From Acidobacteriaceae bacterium (GTDB taxonomy: Bacteria > Acidobacteriota > Terriglobia > Terriglobales > Acidobacteriaceae): a stretch of 10,401 nt of DNA. The notes beneath the pieces are model-generated. The model was not told the origin of the DNA. It was given only the letters and a program-made list of their open reading frames with translations, and searched no databases. The position numbers and the translations under genes are program-made. Below, in pieces: positions 1 to 6,655 of the stretch. Within the stretch, counting starts at the first letter, position 1. Each line of letters begins with the position of its first letter. The stretch is taken from positions 1 through 10,401 of the forward strand of contig PLHN01000434.1 in assembly GCA_003139975.1 (NCBI GenBank), in the 5' to 3' direction.

Positions 1-1048
1 CGTCGAGGAATGCAGCGACGGCGACCTCATCGGCCGCATTGAGAGCGATGGTCTTTGAACCGCCTCCGCCGGCCGCCTCGTCCGCCAAGCTTTTGTAAGC
101 TAGACCCAGACATGGGAATTTAGCCATATCCGGGGGACAAAAGTCGAGGTGTCTCAGGTCCATGACCGGGAAACGGAGATCGGAGGGTATCCGATCGGGG
201 TAGGTCAGGGCGTAGAGAATGGGCAGGCGCATGTCGGTCACGGAGATCTGTGCAAGTATGCTGCCATCCACAAATTCGACCATGGAATGGATGGTAGATT
301 GTGGATGCACAATGACTTGCACGCGATCGGGGGGGACGTTAAACAGGCGGCAGGCCTCGATGACCTCGAAACCTTTATTCATCAGGGTGGCCGAGTCGAT
401 GGTGATGCGCTTGCCCATTTTCCAGGTGGGGTGGTTGAGGGCTTGTTGCACCGTTATTGAGGCAAATTCCGACTTGGGGGTGCGGAGAAACGGGCCTCCG
501 GAGGCGGTGAGCCAGATGCGCTCGACCTCGTTGATGGAGGCGTCGGCGCTGATGCGGCCGCCGCGGAGGCATTGGTGGATGGCGTTGTGCTCGCTGTCGA
601 TGGGGAGCAGCGGTTTGCCCTGGCGGCGGGCTTCGGCGGTGATGAGTTCGCCAGCGACAACCAGACATTCTTTGTTGGCCAGGCCGACTGATTTTCCGGC
701 GCGCACGGCTTCGTAGGTGGCTTCGAGTCCGGAGACGCCTACGATGGCGCTGACCACGAAATCGACATCGGGATGAGTGGCGACGCGGACGGTGCCGGGG
801 GCGCCGTGGAGGACTTCGGTGTGGTTGAGTCCGGCGGCGCGGAGTTTCTTACGAAGCGAGTCGGAGTCGGATTCGTTGGCCACGGATACGACCTGGGGCT
901 TCCAGCGGAGGGCTTGCTGGAAGATGGCTTCGGCGTTGTTGCCTGCGGCTAGAGTGGCGACCTGGAAGCGGTCGGGATAGCTTTCTACGATGCTTAGGGT
1001 GCTGCGGCCGATGGAGCCGGTGGAACCCAGGATGGCGATGCGTTTCAT
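1..1048 (-). CDS. dxr: 1-deoxy-D-xylulose 5-phosphate reductoisomerase, 3' end cut by window edge
   Basis: Converts DXP to 2-C-methyl-D-erythritol 4-phosphate with NADPH, the committed step of the MEP isoprenoid pathway, in the cytoplasm. The frame is open from an ATG at 1048 to the left edge, giving 349 visible residues; about 40-50 C-terminal residues are missing relative to the usual ~390-400. Visible motifs: NADPH-binding GSTGSIG (8-14), LANKE (123-127), metal-site LLPIDSEH (147-154, ligands D151 and E153), SGGPF (183-187), HPTWKMG loop (206-212), DSATLMNKGFE (218-228, ligand E228) and VHPQSTIHSMV (247-257). The residue after NKE is Cys where the E. coli enzyme has Ser, probably neutral. 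No clear Shine-Dalgarno precedes the ATG, but the start places the nucleotide-binding loop at the expected distance. It lies 266 bp downstream of the response regulator and may have its own promoter. Identification is firm. Confidence 0.98.
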   Translation of the reverse strand, partial: MKRIAILGSTGSIGRSTLSIVESYPDRFQVATLAAGNNAEAIFQQALRWKPQVVSVANESDSDSLRKKLRAAGLNHTEVLHGAPGTVRVATHPDVDFVVSAIVGVSGLEATYEAVRAGKSVGLANKECLVVAGELITAEARRQGKPLLPIDSEHNAIHQCLRGGRISADASINEVERIWLTASGGPFLRTPKSEFASITVQQALNHPTWKMGKRITIDSATLMNKGFEVIEACRLFNVPPDRVQVIVHPQSTIHSMVEFVDGSILAQISVTDMRLPILYALTYPDRIPSDLRFPVMDLRHLDFCPPDMAKFPCLGLAYKSLADEAAGGGGSKTIALNAADEVAVAAFLD

Positions 1049-1314
1049 GCGGTGGAGTGAAACTTCATTTTACGGGATTCCTGCGTTTTGAGTGGGCTTG
1101 GCCGGTTGGGGCGACCACGAGTGTTTGGGTCCGAGACTGGGAAAGAGCGGGGCGAAGCGGGATAGGCCGCGGACGTGGAGCGGAAACAAGGCCAGTGAAC
1201 GTTGGATCGGATTCGCGTTTTCCCTTGAAGGTGAAGTCCGCCACTCCAGCTAAAGGAATGCTTCGGGTGGACCAGGCGGCCTTCAAAGGTCTGGTGCAGC
1301 AGCCGGCGTCCTGG
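1049..1314. other. intergenic region between response regulator and dxr
   Basis: No convincing gene is seen in these 266 bp. Overlapping frames on both strands are open here, but they run into the response regulator in other frames and have shadow-like composition. On the minus strand a TAAAAT hexamer lies 18 bp before the dxr ATG and could be a -10 element, but no good -35 accompanies it. No strong hairpin with a T-run follows the response regulator stop, so read-through from the kai operon into dxr cannot be excluded. Confidence 0.4.
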
Positions 1315-1704
1315 TTATGTGGCCAGGGCGCCAGTTCCTTTGAGGGCTCTCTCAATGGCGTCCATGAGTGCTTCGTTGTCCGCCGGCTTTTGGAAAAACG
1401 CATAAGCGCCGGCCGCCAACGCACGATCCTTATTCCCCCGCACCTCGCGCGCGGTGAGAACAATAACCGGAACGCAGCACAGCTTCGCATTATTCCGGAT
1501 GCGCTCCATGACGACGAATCCGTCCCCGGCTGGCAGACCAAGGTCGAGCAAGACCAGGTCCGGAACTTCCTTGAAAGCCACAATCGTCGCGCTTAAGCCA
1601 TCGGTTGCGAAAATGGTTTCGTAGCCGGCAGCCTTGAGCCGCATGTTCAGGGCGATGCGCATGTTGTTGTCGTCCTCAATTACCAGAATCTTAGGTTTGC
1701 TCAT
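1315..1704 (-). CDS. single-domain (CheY-like) response regulator
   Basis: A 129-residue protein consisting only of a receiver domain. The phosphoacceptor is D54 (in LLDLGLP), the acidic pocket is E10/D11/D12 (VIEDD), the switch threonine is T84 (VLTARE) and the conserved lysine is K106 (QKP). There is no DNA-binding, GGDEF or other output domain; the protein ends about 20 residues after the KP loop. Its ATG overlaps the kinase stop codon as ATGA (1701-1704), with purine-rich AGGAG/GGGAG inside the kinase end, which implies translational coupling. Inference: it is phosphorylated by the adjacent kinase and acts by protein-protein contact or as a phosphorelay intermediate. The partner is not in this window. 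Receiver assignment is firm; pathway role is inferred from position. Confidence 0.95.
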   Translation of the reverse strand: MSKPKILVIEDDNNMRIALNMRLKAAGYETIFATDGLSATIVAFKEVPDLVLLDLGLPAGDGFVVMERIRNNAKLCCVPVIVLTAREVRGNKDRALAAGAYAFFQKPADNEALMDAIERALKGTGALAT

Positions 1705-3404
1705 CTGCTCCCGCTCCTCATGTTCATGGCCTGTGAAACCGCGCAGGCAACCTCCCGCGCTATTGCCTCGACGTCTTCTTTCGTGGGGGTCTCAAGCTCT
1801 TGCGTCGCTCTTACTACCTGGCTGGAAACTTGTGCCACGCAGTTTTCGCTCAACTCCTGGCAACGCTTCATCTGCTGGCGAATTCGCTGGGCCAACAGTT
1901 CGGCCCCGCTGGCATCGGTACCGGCGAGGATGGCAAAGGTCTCACCGGCCGGCTGCGCTCTGACGGAGGGCAGCACGACGTCTTTATCCGGAAGGCTGCA
2001 ACGGCACAGCAGTTCGTTCAGTTTGCGCCGGGTTCTGCTCCATTGCTCAATCGCCGCTGTCGTGGGCTTGGGAACGGCCCTTACCAGGATCAGCGAGACC
2101 GCCCTGCGCAGCGTCCCGTTTTCGGTCAGCACCGGTGACAGTATTCTCTCGAGCGAGTAGACAGGCAGAGTAAAGCTGAAAGTGCTGCCCTTTCCGGGTT
2201 GGCTCTCCACCCAAATCTTGCCCTTGTGGCTGCTGACCAATTCCTTGCAAATGGCCAGACCCAATCCCAGTCCTTCGTGTCCCTGATCGATGGAACCCCC
2301 TTCTTGATAAAGGCGTTCAAACACTCGCGCCTGCACCGGCTCGCTGATTCCGCAGCCGTCGTCTTCCACCGTCACCAGGGCGTAACCGGGTTCGCCGGGC
2401 GCGACTCCATATTTCACCTCTACGTGTCCCCCGGCCGGCGTGAACTTGAGGGCGTTGCCGATCAGGTTCAGCAGAATCTGCAATACCCGACGAGGGTCCG
2501 CATAGACCAGGAGTTCGCTGTGCCCTTCGCGTTCAAGATCGATCCCTTTCTCGGCGGCGGTCCCGCGCAGCATTTGGATTGCTTCCCGAACCGCGTCCTG
2601 TAACACGACACAAGAGCGCGCGACCTTTACTTTTCCTGCCTCAATGCGAGCGGTCTCGAGCAAGTCGTCAATCATCGTTCGGAGCTGATTCGCGCTCTTC
2701 AGGATGATTTCGAGGACACCGCTTTGGTCGGCGGTAAGCTCCCCCGAGATGCCATCCAGCAAGATGGTCGTAAACTGATGGATACAGGCGAGGGGCGTGC
2801 GCAATTCGTGGGAAACGTGGGAGAGCAGTTCGTCTTTCAGGCGGAGCTGCCGCTCCCGGCTGAGCCTCAGTTCTTCCTCGGCCCGCACCCGTTCGCTCAG
2901 ATCGGTCGCTACCAGACAGATTCCTTCCCCGGATTCCTGGAGAAGGATGCGGCTGAGCGACAACTGCACGGGCAGCACGCTCTCATTTTCCTGCAGCAGA
3001 TGTCCTTCGGAACGCACATTATGCTGCAATGCCAGTTGCACCAACCCCGGAAAGCCGGCTCGATCCTCTTCGCACAGCTTTGAGACGAAGGGCGCGCCCA
3101 GCATCCGCTCGGGAGGCAGACCTGTCATTTTGGCCAGTCTTTGGTTGCAGAACAGAATCGTGCCCTCCGCCGAGAGCGTGGCGACGCCTTCGCTCATCCG
3201 CTCGGCGAGGATGCGATAAGGCTCTTCCGGATTCTGCAGCGTGAAGATTCGGCTGCCCTGGGGACCACCGACGGCGAGCGCATCCACCTCGCCGCGGTAG
3301 ATGGCGTTCATGGTCGCTTCCAGTTCGGCTAGGCGAGCCTGGGTGTGCTCCAGTTCCGCTCGCAGGTTCCGTCCGCATTGGCTCTTCATGGATGGAGACG
3401 CCAC
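1701..3404 (-). CDS. PAS-domain sensor histidine kinase with C-terminal degenerate GGDEF-like domain
   Basis: A 567-residue soluble kinase with no membrane segments. Order of domains: short helical/coiled-coil N-terminus (about 12-35); a linker of the RGEVDALAV...FTL type (37-55) seen in many PAS kinases; PAS domain (about 62-177); HisKA with HVSHELRTPL, phosphoacceptor H199; HATPase_c with N box N317, G1 DDGCGI (348-353), F box around F362 and G2 GLGLGL (378-383). A further ~150 residues follow the ATPase. Residues 432-515 look like a GGDEF fold in which the signature is AGETF (486-490), followed by AILAGTD and GAELLAQRIR as in diguanylate cyclases. With the signature acid replaced by Thr it is probably not a cyclase. 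The start is GTG at 3404, chosen because AAAGGGAAG lies 5 nt before it; ATG at 3389 is the alternative. There is no KaiB-like N-terminal domain, so it is not SasA. Fourth-to-third link in the kai set, with the response regulator overlapping its stop. Confidence 0.95.
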   Translation of the reverse strand: MASPSMKSQCGRNLRAELEHTQARLAELEATMNAIYRGEVDALAVGGPQGSRIFTLQNPEEPYRILAERMSEGVATLSAEGTILFCNQRLAKMTGLPPERMLGAPFVSKLCEEDRAGFPGLVQLALQHNVRSEGHLLQENESVLPVQLSLSRILLQESGEGICLVATDLSERVRAEEELRLSRERQLRLKDELLSHVSHELRTPLACIHQFTTILLDGISGELTADQSGVLEIILKSANQLRTMIDDLLETARIEAGKVKVARSCVVLQDAVREAIQMLRGTAAEKGIDLEREGHSELLVYADPRRVLQILLNLIGNALKFTPAGGHVEVKYGVAPGEPGYALVTVEDDGCGISEPVQARVFERLYQEGGSIDQGHEGLGLGLAICKELVSSHKGKIWVESQPGKGSTFSFTLPVYSLERILSPVLTENGTLRRAVSLILVRAVPKPTTAAIEQWSRTRRKLNELLCRCSLPDKDVVLPSVRAQPAGETFAILAGTDASGAELLAQRIRQQMKRCQELSENCVAQVSSQVVRATQELETPTKEDVEAIAREVACAVSQAMNMRSGSR

Positions 3405-3409
3405 AGCTT

Positions 3410-3418
3410 CTTCCCTTT
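3410..3418 (-). promoter_or_regulatory. ribosome binding site that decides the GTG start of the kinase
   Basis: On the minus strand this reads AAAGGGAAG, 5 nt before GTG at 3404. The internal ATG at 3389 has no comparable site at the right distance, so GTG is the preferred start. Confidence 0.6.
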
Positions 3419-3495
3419 AATGGAAAGGCGATTTTCGAACGCGAGTGGGCGCGCATCTGGTTACGCCTCGCCGTTCCGCCGCGCCCGGGCGAAAT

Positions 3496-3825
3496 CTACC
3501 GCGGAACCACATCGAGCCCCACCAGCACTCGTTCCGTGTTCGACAGGTCTCCAATGATCTTTTTAAGGGGAGGGGGGAGCATCCGCACCAGCGTGGGCAC
3601 CGCCAGAATCTGGTCTCCGGCCGCCAACTGGGGGCTTTCGAGAAGATCGATCACCTCGGTGTGGTACTTTCCCGGCAGATGCTCGTCGCATATTTTCTGC
3701 AGATTGCGCAGAGCTGCAATGGATCGTGCGGTCTCTCCCGCGATGTAAAGGCGCAGATTCCACATTTCCCCGGCCGCTTTCTGCCCTTTTTTCTTCCCGT
3801 CTTGTTTCGCCGTTTTCCGATTCAT
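3496..3825 (-). CDS. kaiB: KaiB-family protein
   Basis: A 109-residue thioredoxin-like KaiB homologue. In cyanobacterial clocks KaiB binds the phosphorylated KaiC CI ring after a fold switch. Residues 23-107 carry the family pattern: LRLYIAGET (24-32), [11 protein letters not shown] (58-68), DQILAVPTL (71-79), [13 protein letters not shown] (83-95) and ERVLVGLDV (98-106). P77 and P84-P86 correspond to prolines in the fold-switching half. The reading frame is open upstream to 4056, but ATG at 3825 is chosen because AAGAGGAG lies 7 nt before it and because upstream residues show no KaiB similarity and overlap kaiC. Odd features: a Lys-rich N-terminal extension of about 20 residues (2-19) and a C-terminus ending soon after GLDV, lacking the acidic tail of the Synechococcus protein. 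It starts 70 bp after the kaiC stop. Assignment is firm; a clock role is not shown. Confidence 0.96.
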   Translation of the reverse strand: MNRKTAKQDGKKKGQKAAGEMWNLRLYIAGETARSIAALRNLQKICDEHLPGKYHTEVIDLLESPQLAAGDQILAVPTLVRMLPPPLKKIIGDLSNTERVLVGLDVVPR

Positions 3826-3832
3826 TCCGTGG

Positions 3833-3840
3833 CTCCTCTT
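3833..3840 (-). promoter_or_regulatory. ribosome binding site of kaiB
   Basis: AAGAGGAG on the minus strand, 7 nt before the ATG at 3825. It supports the 109-residue start over longer open frames that extend upstream. Confidence 0.7.
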
Positions 3841-3895
3841 CTTGCCGCTTCCGTCCTGCCCAGTCGCTTCCGTTTTTCCGACGCTCGCCGCGCTT

Positions 3896-5629
3896 TCAGG
3901 CGTGGCCGTTGCTGTGCGCCGGGATGCTGTCCGCTTGGCGGGCATGACCCATCTGCACGCGATCCAGGGCGATTTGGTTCTCCCGCGATTCCATCTGCTT
4001 GGCGGCGCGCAACAGGCTCTGCTCCTCGCACGCGAATTCGGAACGCATCTTGGCAATCTGCGCTTCCAGTTGCTGGTGCCTTTGTTTCAGCTCGAAGCTC
4101 TTGTGCCGTAACTGCTCTTTTCGCTCCTCGGCTTCCGCCCTCTCCCGGGCTTCCTGCGCCACGCGCGCGGAACCGGTGAGGAATCCCGAAGGCCCGATGT
4201 AGACATCGAGCAACTGGACTCCGTGGTTGGTAAGGACGAATTCGCGAATCTGGTTGGAGTGCGCCATGCCGCGCGACTTGAGCACGTACAGTCCGCGGTT
4301 GCGCTCGCCGTTGTATTCCAGGTTGCGCAACAGCAGCCACGCATCCATTTGCGATGAAACCCCGACTTCGCTCAGTTCCGCCGAGCTGTCACCCGGAGTG
4401 AGGCTGGTGAACATGGCGGTAATCTGCCGGCCCTTCAGCATGTCGATCAGACGCGTCACCATGGATTTCACTTCCGAATGGGTGCCCACCGCGGCGAAGT
4501 TTGTGATCGGATCGATGACCACGACCTTCGGGTCAAAGGTGGTGGTGATGTCGTGAATTGTGACCAGGTGTTTTTCCAGTCCGAAGGTGCCGGGCCGGGC
4601 CGCGTAAAACTGCAGCAGACCGCGCCGCAGCCAGGGCTCAAGATCGATCCCGATGGAGAGCATGTTGCGCAGTACTTCATCGGTGGATTGTTCGGAAGCC
4701 ATGTAGAGAGCCCGCTCGCCGCGCTTGCACGCCGCCTGGACAAAGTGGGCTGCCAGACTGCTCTTGCCGGTGCCCGCGCCGCCCGAGACCAGGATGCTCA
4801 TCCCGCGGTAGAAGCCTTTTCCGCCGAGCATCGCGTCCAGCCGTGGAACGCCGCTCGAAATTTTTTGCGTGGATGCCTTATGCTCCAGTTTCAAGGAACT
4901 GAGGGGAAGAACCGAAAGGCCGGTCTCTGCAATCAGGAAGGGATATTCGCTGGTCCCGTGCAGCGTGCCCCGGTACTTGATCACGCGCAGCCGCCGGATC
5001 GAAGTCTGGTCCTCGACCCGATGATCGAGCAGAATCACGCAGTCGGCCACGTACTCTTCGATCCCGGCACGAGTCAGTTTCCCGTCGCCGCTCTCGGCGG
5101 TGATGACCGCGGTGACCCCGCGGGACTTCAGCCACTGGAACAGCCGCCGCAGTTCCGCGCGCAGAATGTTGGTGTCGGTGAACCCGGAGAACAGGGCTTC
5201 GATCGTGTCCAGAACCACGCGTTTGGCGCCGATGGCATTGATCGCGTTGCCGAGGCGGATAAAAAGCCCCTCCAGGTCGTACTCTCCGGTTTCTTCGATT
5301 TCACTGCGCTCGACCCGCACATAGTCCACGGCCAGTTTCTTGCGGGCAGACAGAGCGGGAAGGTCGAAGCCCATGGAGGCGACGTTCTGGCTCAGTTCCT
5401 TGTCCGTCTCCTCAAACGCCAGGAACACGCCCGGCTCGTTGAACTCGGTCGCTCCGCGCGCCAGAAACTCCATCGCCAGAACCGTCTTGCCGCAGCCCGC
5501 CGTGCCGCACAAAAGCGTCGTTCTCCCCTTCGGCAGACCGCCTTCGGTAATCTGGTCCAATCCAGCAATTCCCGTTGGGCATTTCGGAATCCCACGTTTG
5601 GTCGCGACCTTCAGTTGCTGAGTCGACAT
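3896..5629 (-). CDS. kaiC: KaiC-family double-domain ATPase with C-terminal coiled coil
   Basis: A 577-residue tandem RecA-like ATPase. CI (about 13-250): Walker A GTAGCGKT (42-49), FEET with catalytic Glu pair E73/E74, Walker B VVLD (138-141). CII (about 256-480): Walker A GGAGTGKS (283-290), SEQS at 312-315, Walker B VVVID (369-373). By alignment from memory with Synechococcus KaiC, the CII Glu equivalent to E318 is kept (E313), the next Glu is Gln (Q314), and the S431/T432 phosphosite pair is Ser-Ser (S425/S426, before QMDAWLLL). After residue ~486 there is no recognisable KaiA-binding tail; instead a charged Glu/Lys/Gln-rich stretch to ~555 is a likely coiled coil, then a short His/Asn tail. 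Start ATG 5629 has GGAGAT 5 nt upstream and fits the family N-terminus. An in-frame ATG at 5740 would add 37 Arg-rich residues without family similarity. First gene of the kai set. Confidence 0.97.
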   Translation of the reverse strand: MSTQQLKVATKRGIPKCPTGIAGLDQITEGGLPKGRTTLLCGTAGCGKTVLAMEFLARGATEFNEPGVFLAFEETDKELSQNVASMGFDLPALSARKKLAVDYVRVERSEIEETGEYDLEGLFIRLGNAINAIGAKRVVLDTIEALFSGFTDTNILRAELRRLFQWLKSRGVTAVITAESGDGKLTRAGIEEYVADCVILLDHRVEDQTSIRRLRVIKYRGTLHGTSEYPFLIAETGLSVLPLSSLKLEHKASTQKISSGVPRLDAMLGGKGFYRGMSILVSGGAGTGKSSLAAHFVQAACKRGERALYMASEQSTDEVLRNMLSIGIDLEPWLRRGLLQFYAARPGTFGLEKHLVTIHDITTTFDPKVVVIDPITNFAAVGTHSEVKSMVTRLIDMLKGRQITAMFTSLTPGDSSAELSEVGVSSQMDAWLLLRNLEYNGERNRGLYVLKSRGMAHSNQIREFVLTNHGVQLLDVYIGPSGFLTGSARVAQEARERAEAEERKEQLRHKSFELKQRHQQLEAQIAKMRSEFACEEQSLLRAAKQMESRENQIALDRVQMGHARQADSIPAHSNGHA

Positions 5630-6000
5630 TGCGCATCTCCATCGTCCGAGTCTTCGGGTCTGCGTCCTAAGTCGCGGGGTCCGTAGCCTCGGTAATAAGT
5701 CGTCATCCTTGCCGCCGGGGCGGCGTGCTGATCCCGGCATGAATCCTTGGATCGCAAGAACTTGTTGGAGCAGAGTCGATGGCTTTCGCCAGCATTAGAC
5801 GATCCTAAGAAACTAGCCTTCCAGCAAACACATGCAAGCAATCCGCCGACCACAGCGGTACGACCTTGTGCGCACGAGAGTGCTGGCTATGCGGGGAATG
5901 GAGCTCCAAAGAAGGCGAGAGAGTGGCTTGACAGAACGGTTCCGATTTTCCTGAGAACTGAGAGCGGCCGGGTGGCGCGGCCGTTCTTCGGGCGCTAAGC
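5630..6000 (-). other. long gene-free leader upstream of kaiC
   Basis: With the terminator-like hairpin beyond it, this leaves about 420 bp between the lipoprotein stop and kaiC without a convincing gene. Small open frames on both strands lack family features and good ribosome sites. On the minus strand GGAGAT (5635-5640) is the kaiC ribosome binding site. I see no clear sigma-70 or sigma-54 promoter, but the kai operon promoter should lie here because the hairpin at 6001-6033 separates it from the upstream gene. Confidence 0.5.
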
Positions 6001-6033
6001 CCCCACTCAAGCCAAACCCGGGCTTGAGTGGGG
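6001..6033 (-). terminator. stem-loop downstream of the lipoprotein gene, terminator-like without T-run
   Basis: Perfect 13-bp inverted repeat CCCCACTCAAGCC / GGCTTGAGTGGGG with a 7-nt loop (6014-6020), about 20 bp after the lipoprotein stop codon. Neither flank has a T-run, so it is not a textbook intrinsic terminator. It may act as a weak or factor-assisted terminator or protect the mRNA 3' end. Confidence 0.6.
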
Positions 6034-6053
6034 AATCCGTCCAATGTGAATGC

Positions 6054-6545
6054 TTACATGGGCGAGTCAGAGTTGAAGGTATCGGCAACGGCTTTCCAGC
6101 TTCCGTCGGCCTGCTTGGTATACACGGTCAGATACTTTCCGTGGTCGGTCATGGGCTTTTTGGTTTTTGGATCGGTTATGGTCATAGTGTAGGTGCCTTG
6201 CGAATAGACCATGTCACCACTCTTAGAGGCCATCGCCCGCGTGGACTGGAAAGTCAGCGAAAAATTGGGGTCACTCATGTACGGCACCATCGCCGCCTTG
6301 ATGGCTGCCTTGCCGTTCAGGGTCGCGGCCCCGGGGTAAAGCCCGCTGCCATCTTCGGTAAAGTAGCTGGCCCACTTGTCGGCATCCTTGGAATTAGCGT
6401 CTTTGACCCATGCTGCCTCGACGTCCTTGATCGCTTGCACATCGGCGGCGCGTGTGTCGGGAGGTGGTGGGGTGGGAGCGTTCGAACAGCCGACGGCCAA
6501 CACGGCGAGGACCAGACACAAAAACGACGAAGCACTACGTAGCAT
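6054..6545 (-). CDS. small lipoprotein with SnoaL/DUF4440-like domain
   Basis: A 163-residue predicted lipoprotein. The N-terminus has R3, a hydrophobic core (8-18) and a lipobox AVGC with the lipidated cysteine at C20, followed by a Pro-rich linker (24-29). Residues ~33-160 resemble the cone-shaped NTF2/SnoaL fold of the DUF4440 group: an initial helix with WVKDANSKDADKWASYFTEDG (the pattern of exceptional length is split here at W46 and D65), GKAAIKAAM, and a closing strand pair ending in WKAVADTFNSD. Such domains bind small ligands or act as enzymes; no catalytic set can be assigned. Start ATG 6545 has AAAGGAGA 6 nt upstream, a strong ribosome site. It lies 110 bp after cdsA with a candidate promoter, and is followed by a stem-loop, so it is probably transcribed alone. 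Function unknown. Confidence 0.9.
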   Translation of the reverse strand: MLRSASSFLCLVLAVLAVGCSNAPTPPPPDTRAADVQAIKDVEAAWVKDANSKDADKWASYFTEDGSGLYPGAATLNGKAAIKAAMVPYMSDPNFSLTFQSTRAMASKSGDMVYSQGTYTMTITDPKTKKPMTDHGKYLTVYTKQADGSWKAVADTFNSDSPM

Positions 6546-6551
6546 ATTCGG

Positions 6552-6605
6552 TCTCCTTTGGAAGTTAGGTCGAGACAGTATAGACGACCGTTTCCTAAAT
6601 GAGAC
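6552..6605 (-). promoter_or_regulatory. candidate sigma-70 promoter and ribosome site of the lipoprotein gene
   Basis: On the minus strand the -10 is TATACT (6577-6582), five of six matches to TATAAT, with a weak -35 GTCTCA (6600-6605) at 17-bp spacing. AAAGGAGA (6552-6559) is the ribosome binding site. The -35 is poor, so this rests mainly on the -10 and its position. Confidence 0.4.
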
Positions 6606-6655
6606 GTTGGTTCGTGAACCTTGCAGGAGGTTGCTATCGAGGAGGCGCTGACGTG

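Noticed and set aside
1256..1300. Weak dyad after the response regulator as a terminator
   Set aside because: The arms pair over only about 5 bp with mismatches and no T-run follows.
1057..1596. Plus-strand frame covering the dxr-regulator gap
   Set aside because: It overlaps the response regulator antisense, has low-complexity Arg/Gly-rich translation and no family resemblance.
3829..4056. Upstream extension of KaiB to 186 residues
   Set aside because: The extension overlaps the kaiC 3' end, has no KaiB similarity, and the strong ribosome site sits just before ATG 3825.
4478..5686. 402-codon plus-strand open frame opposite kaiC
   Set aside because: It lies wholly on the antisense strand of a clear kaiC gene, has no family features, and long antisense frames are expected in GC-rich codon-biased genes.
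5627..5740. Longer kaiC start at ATG 5740 with AAGGA 3 nt upstream
   Set aside because: The added 37 residues are Arg-rich and unlike KaiC. The site-to-start spacing is short, while ATG 5629 has GGAGAT at good spacing and the expected family N-terminus.
5964..5983. Short GC-rich inverted repeat CGGCC...GGCCG
   Set aside because: Arms of 5 bp in GC-rich DNA are expected by chance and no context supports a role.
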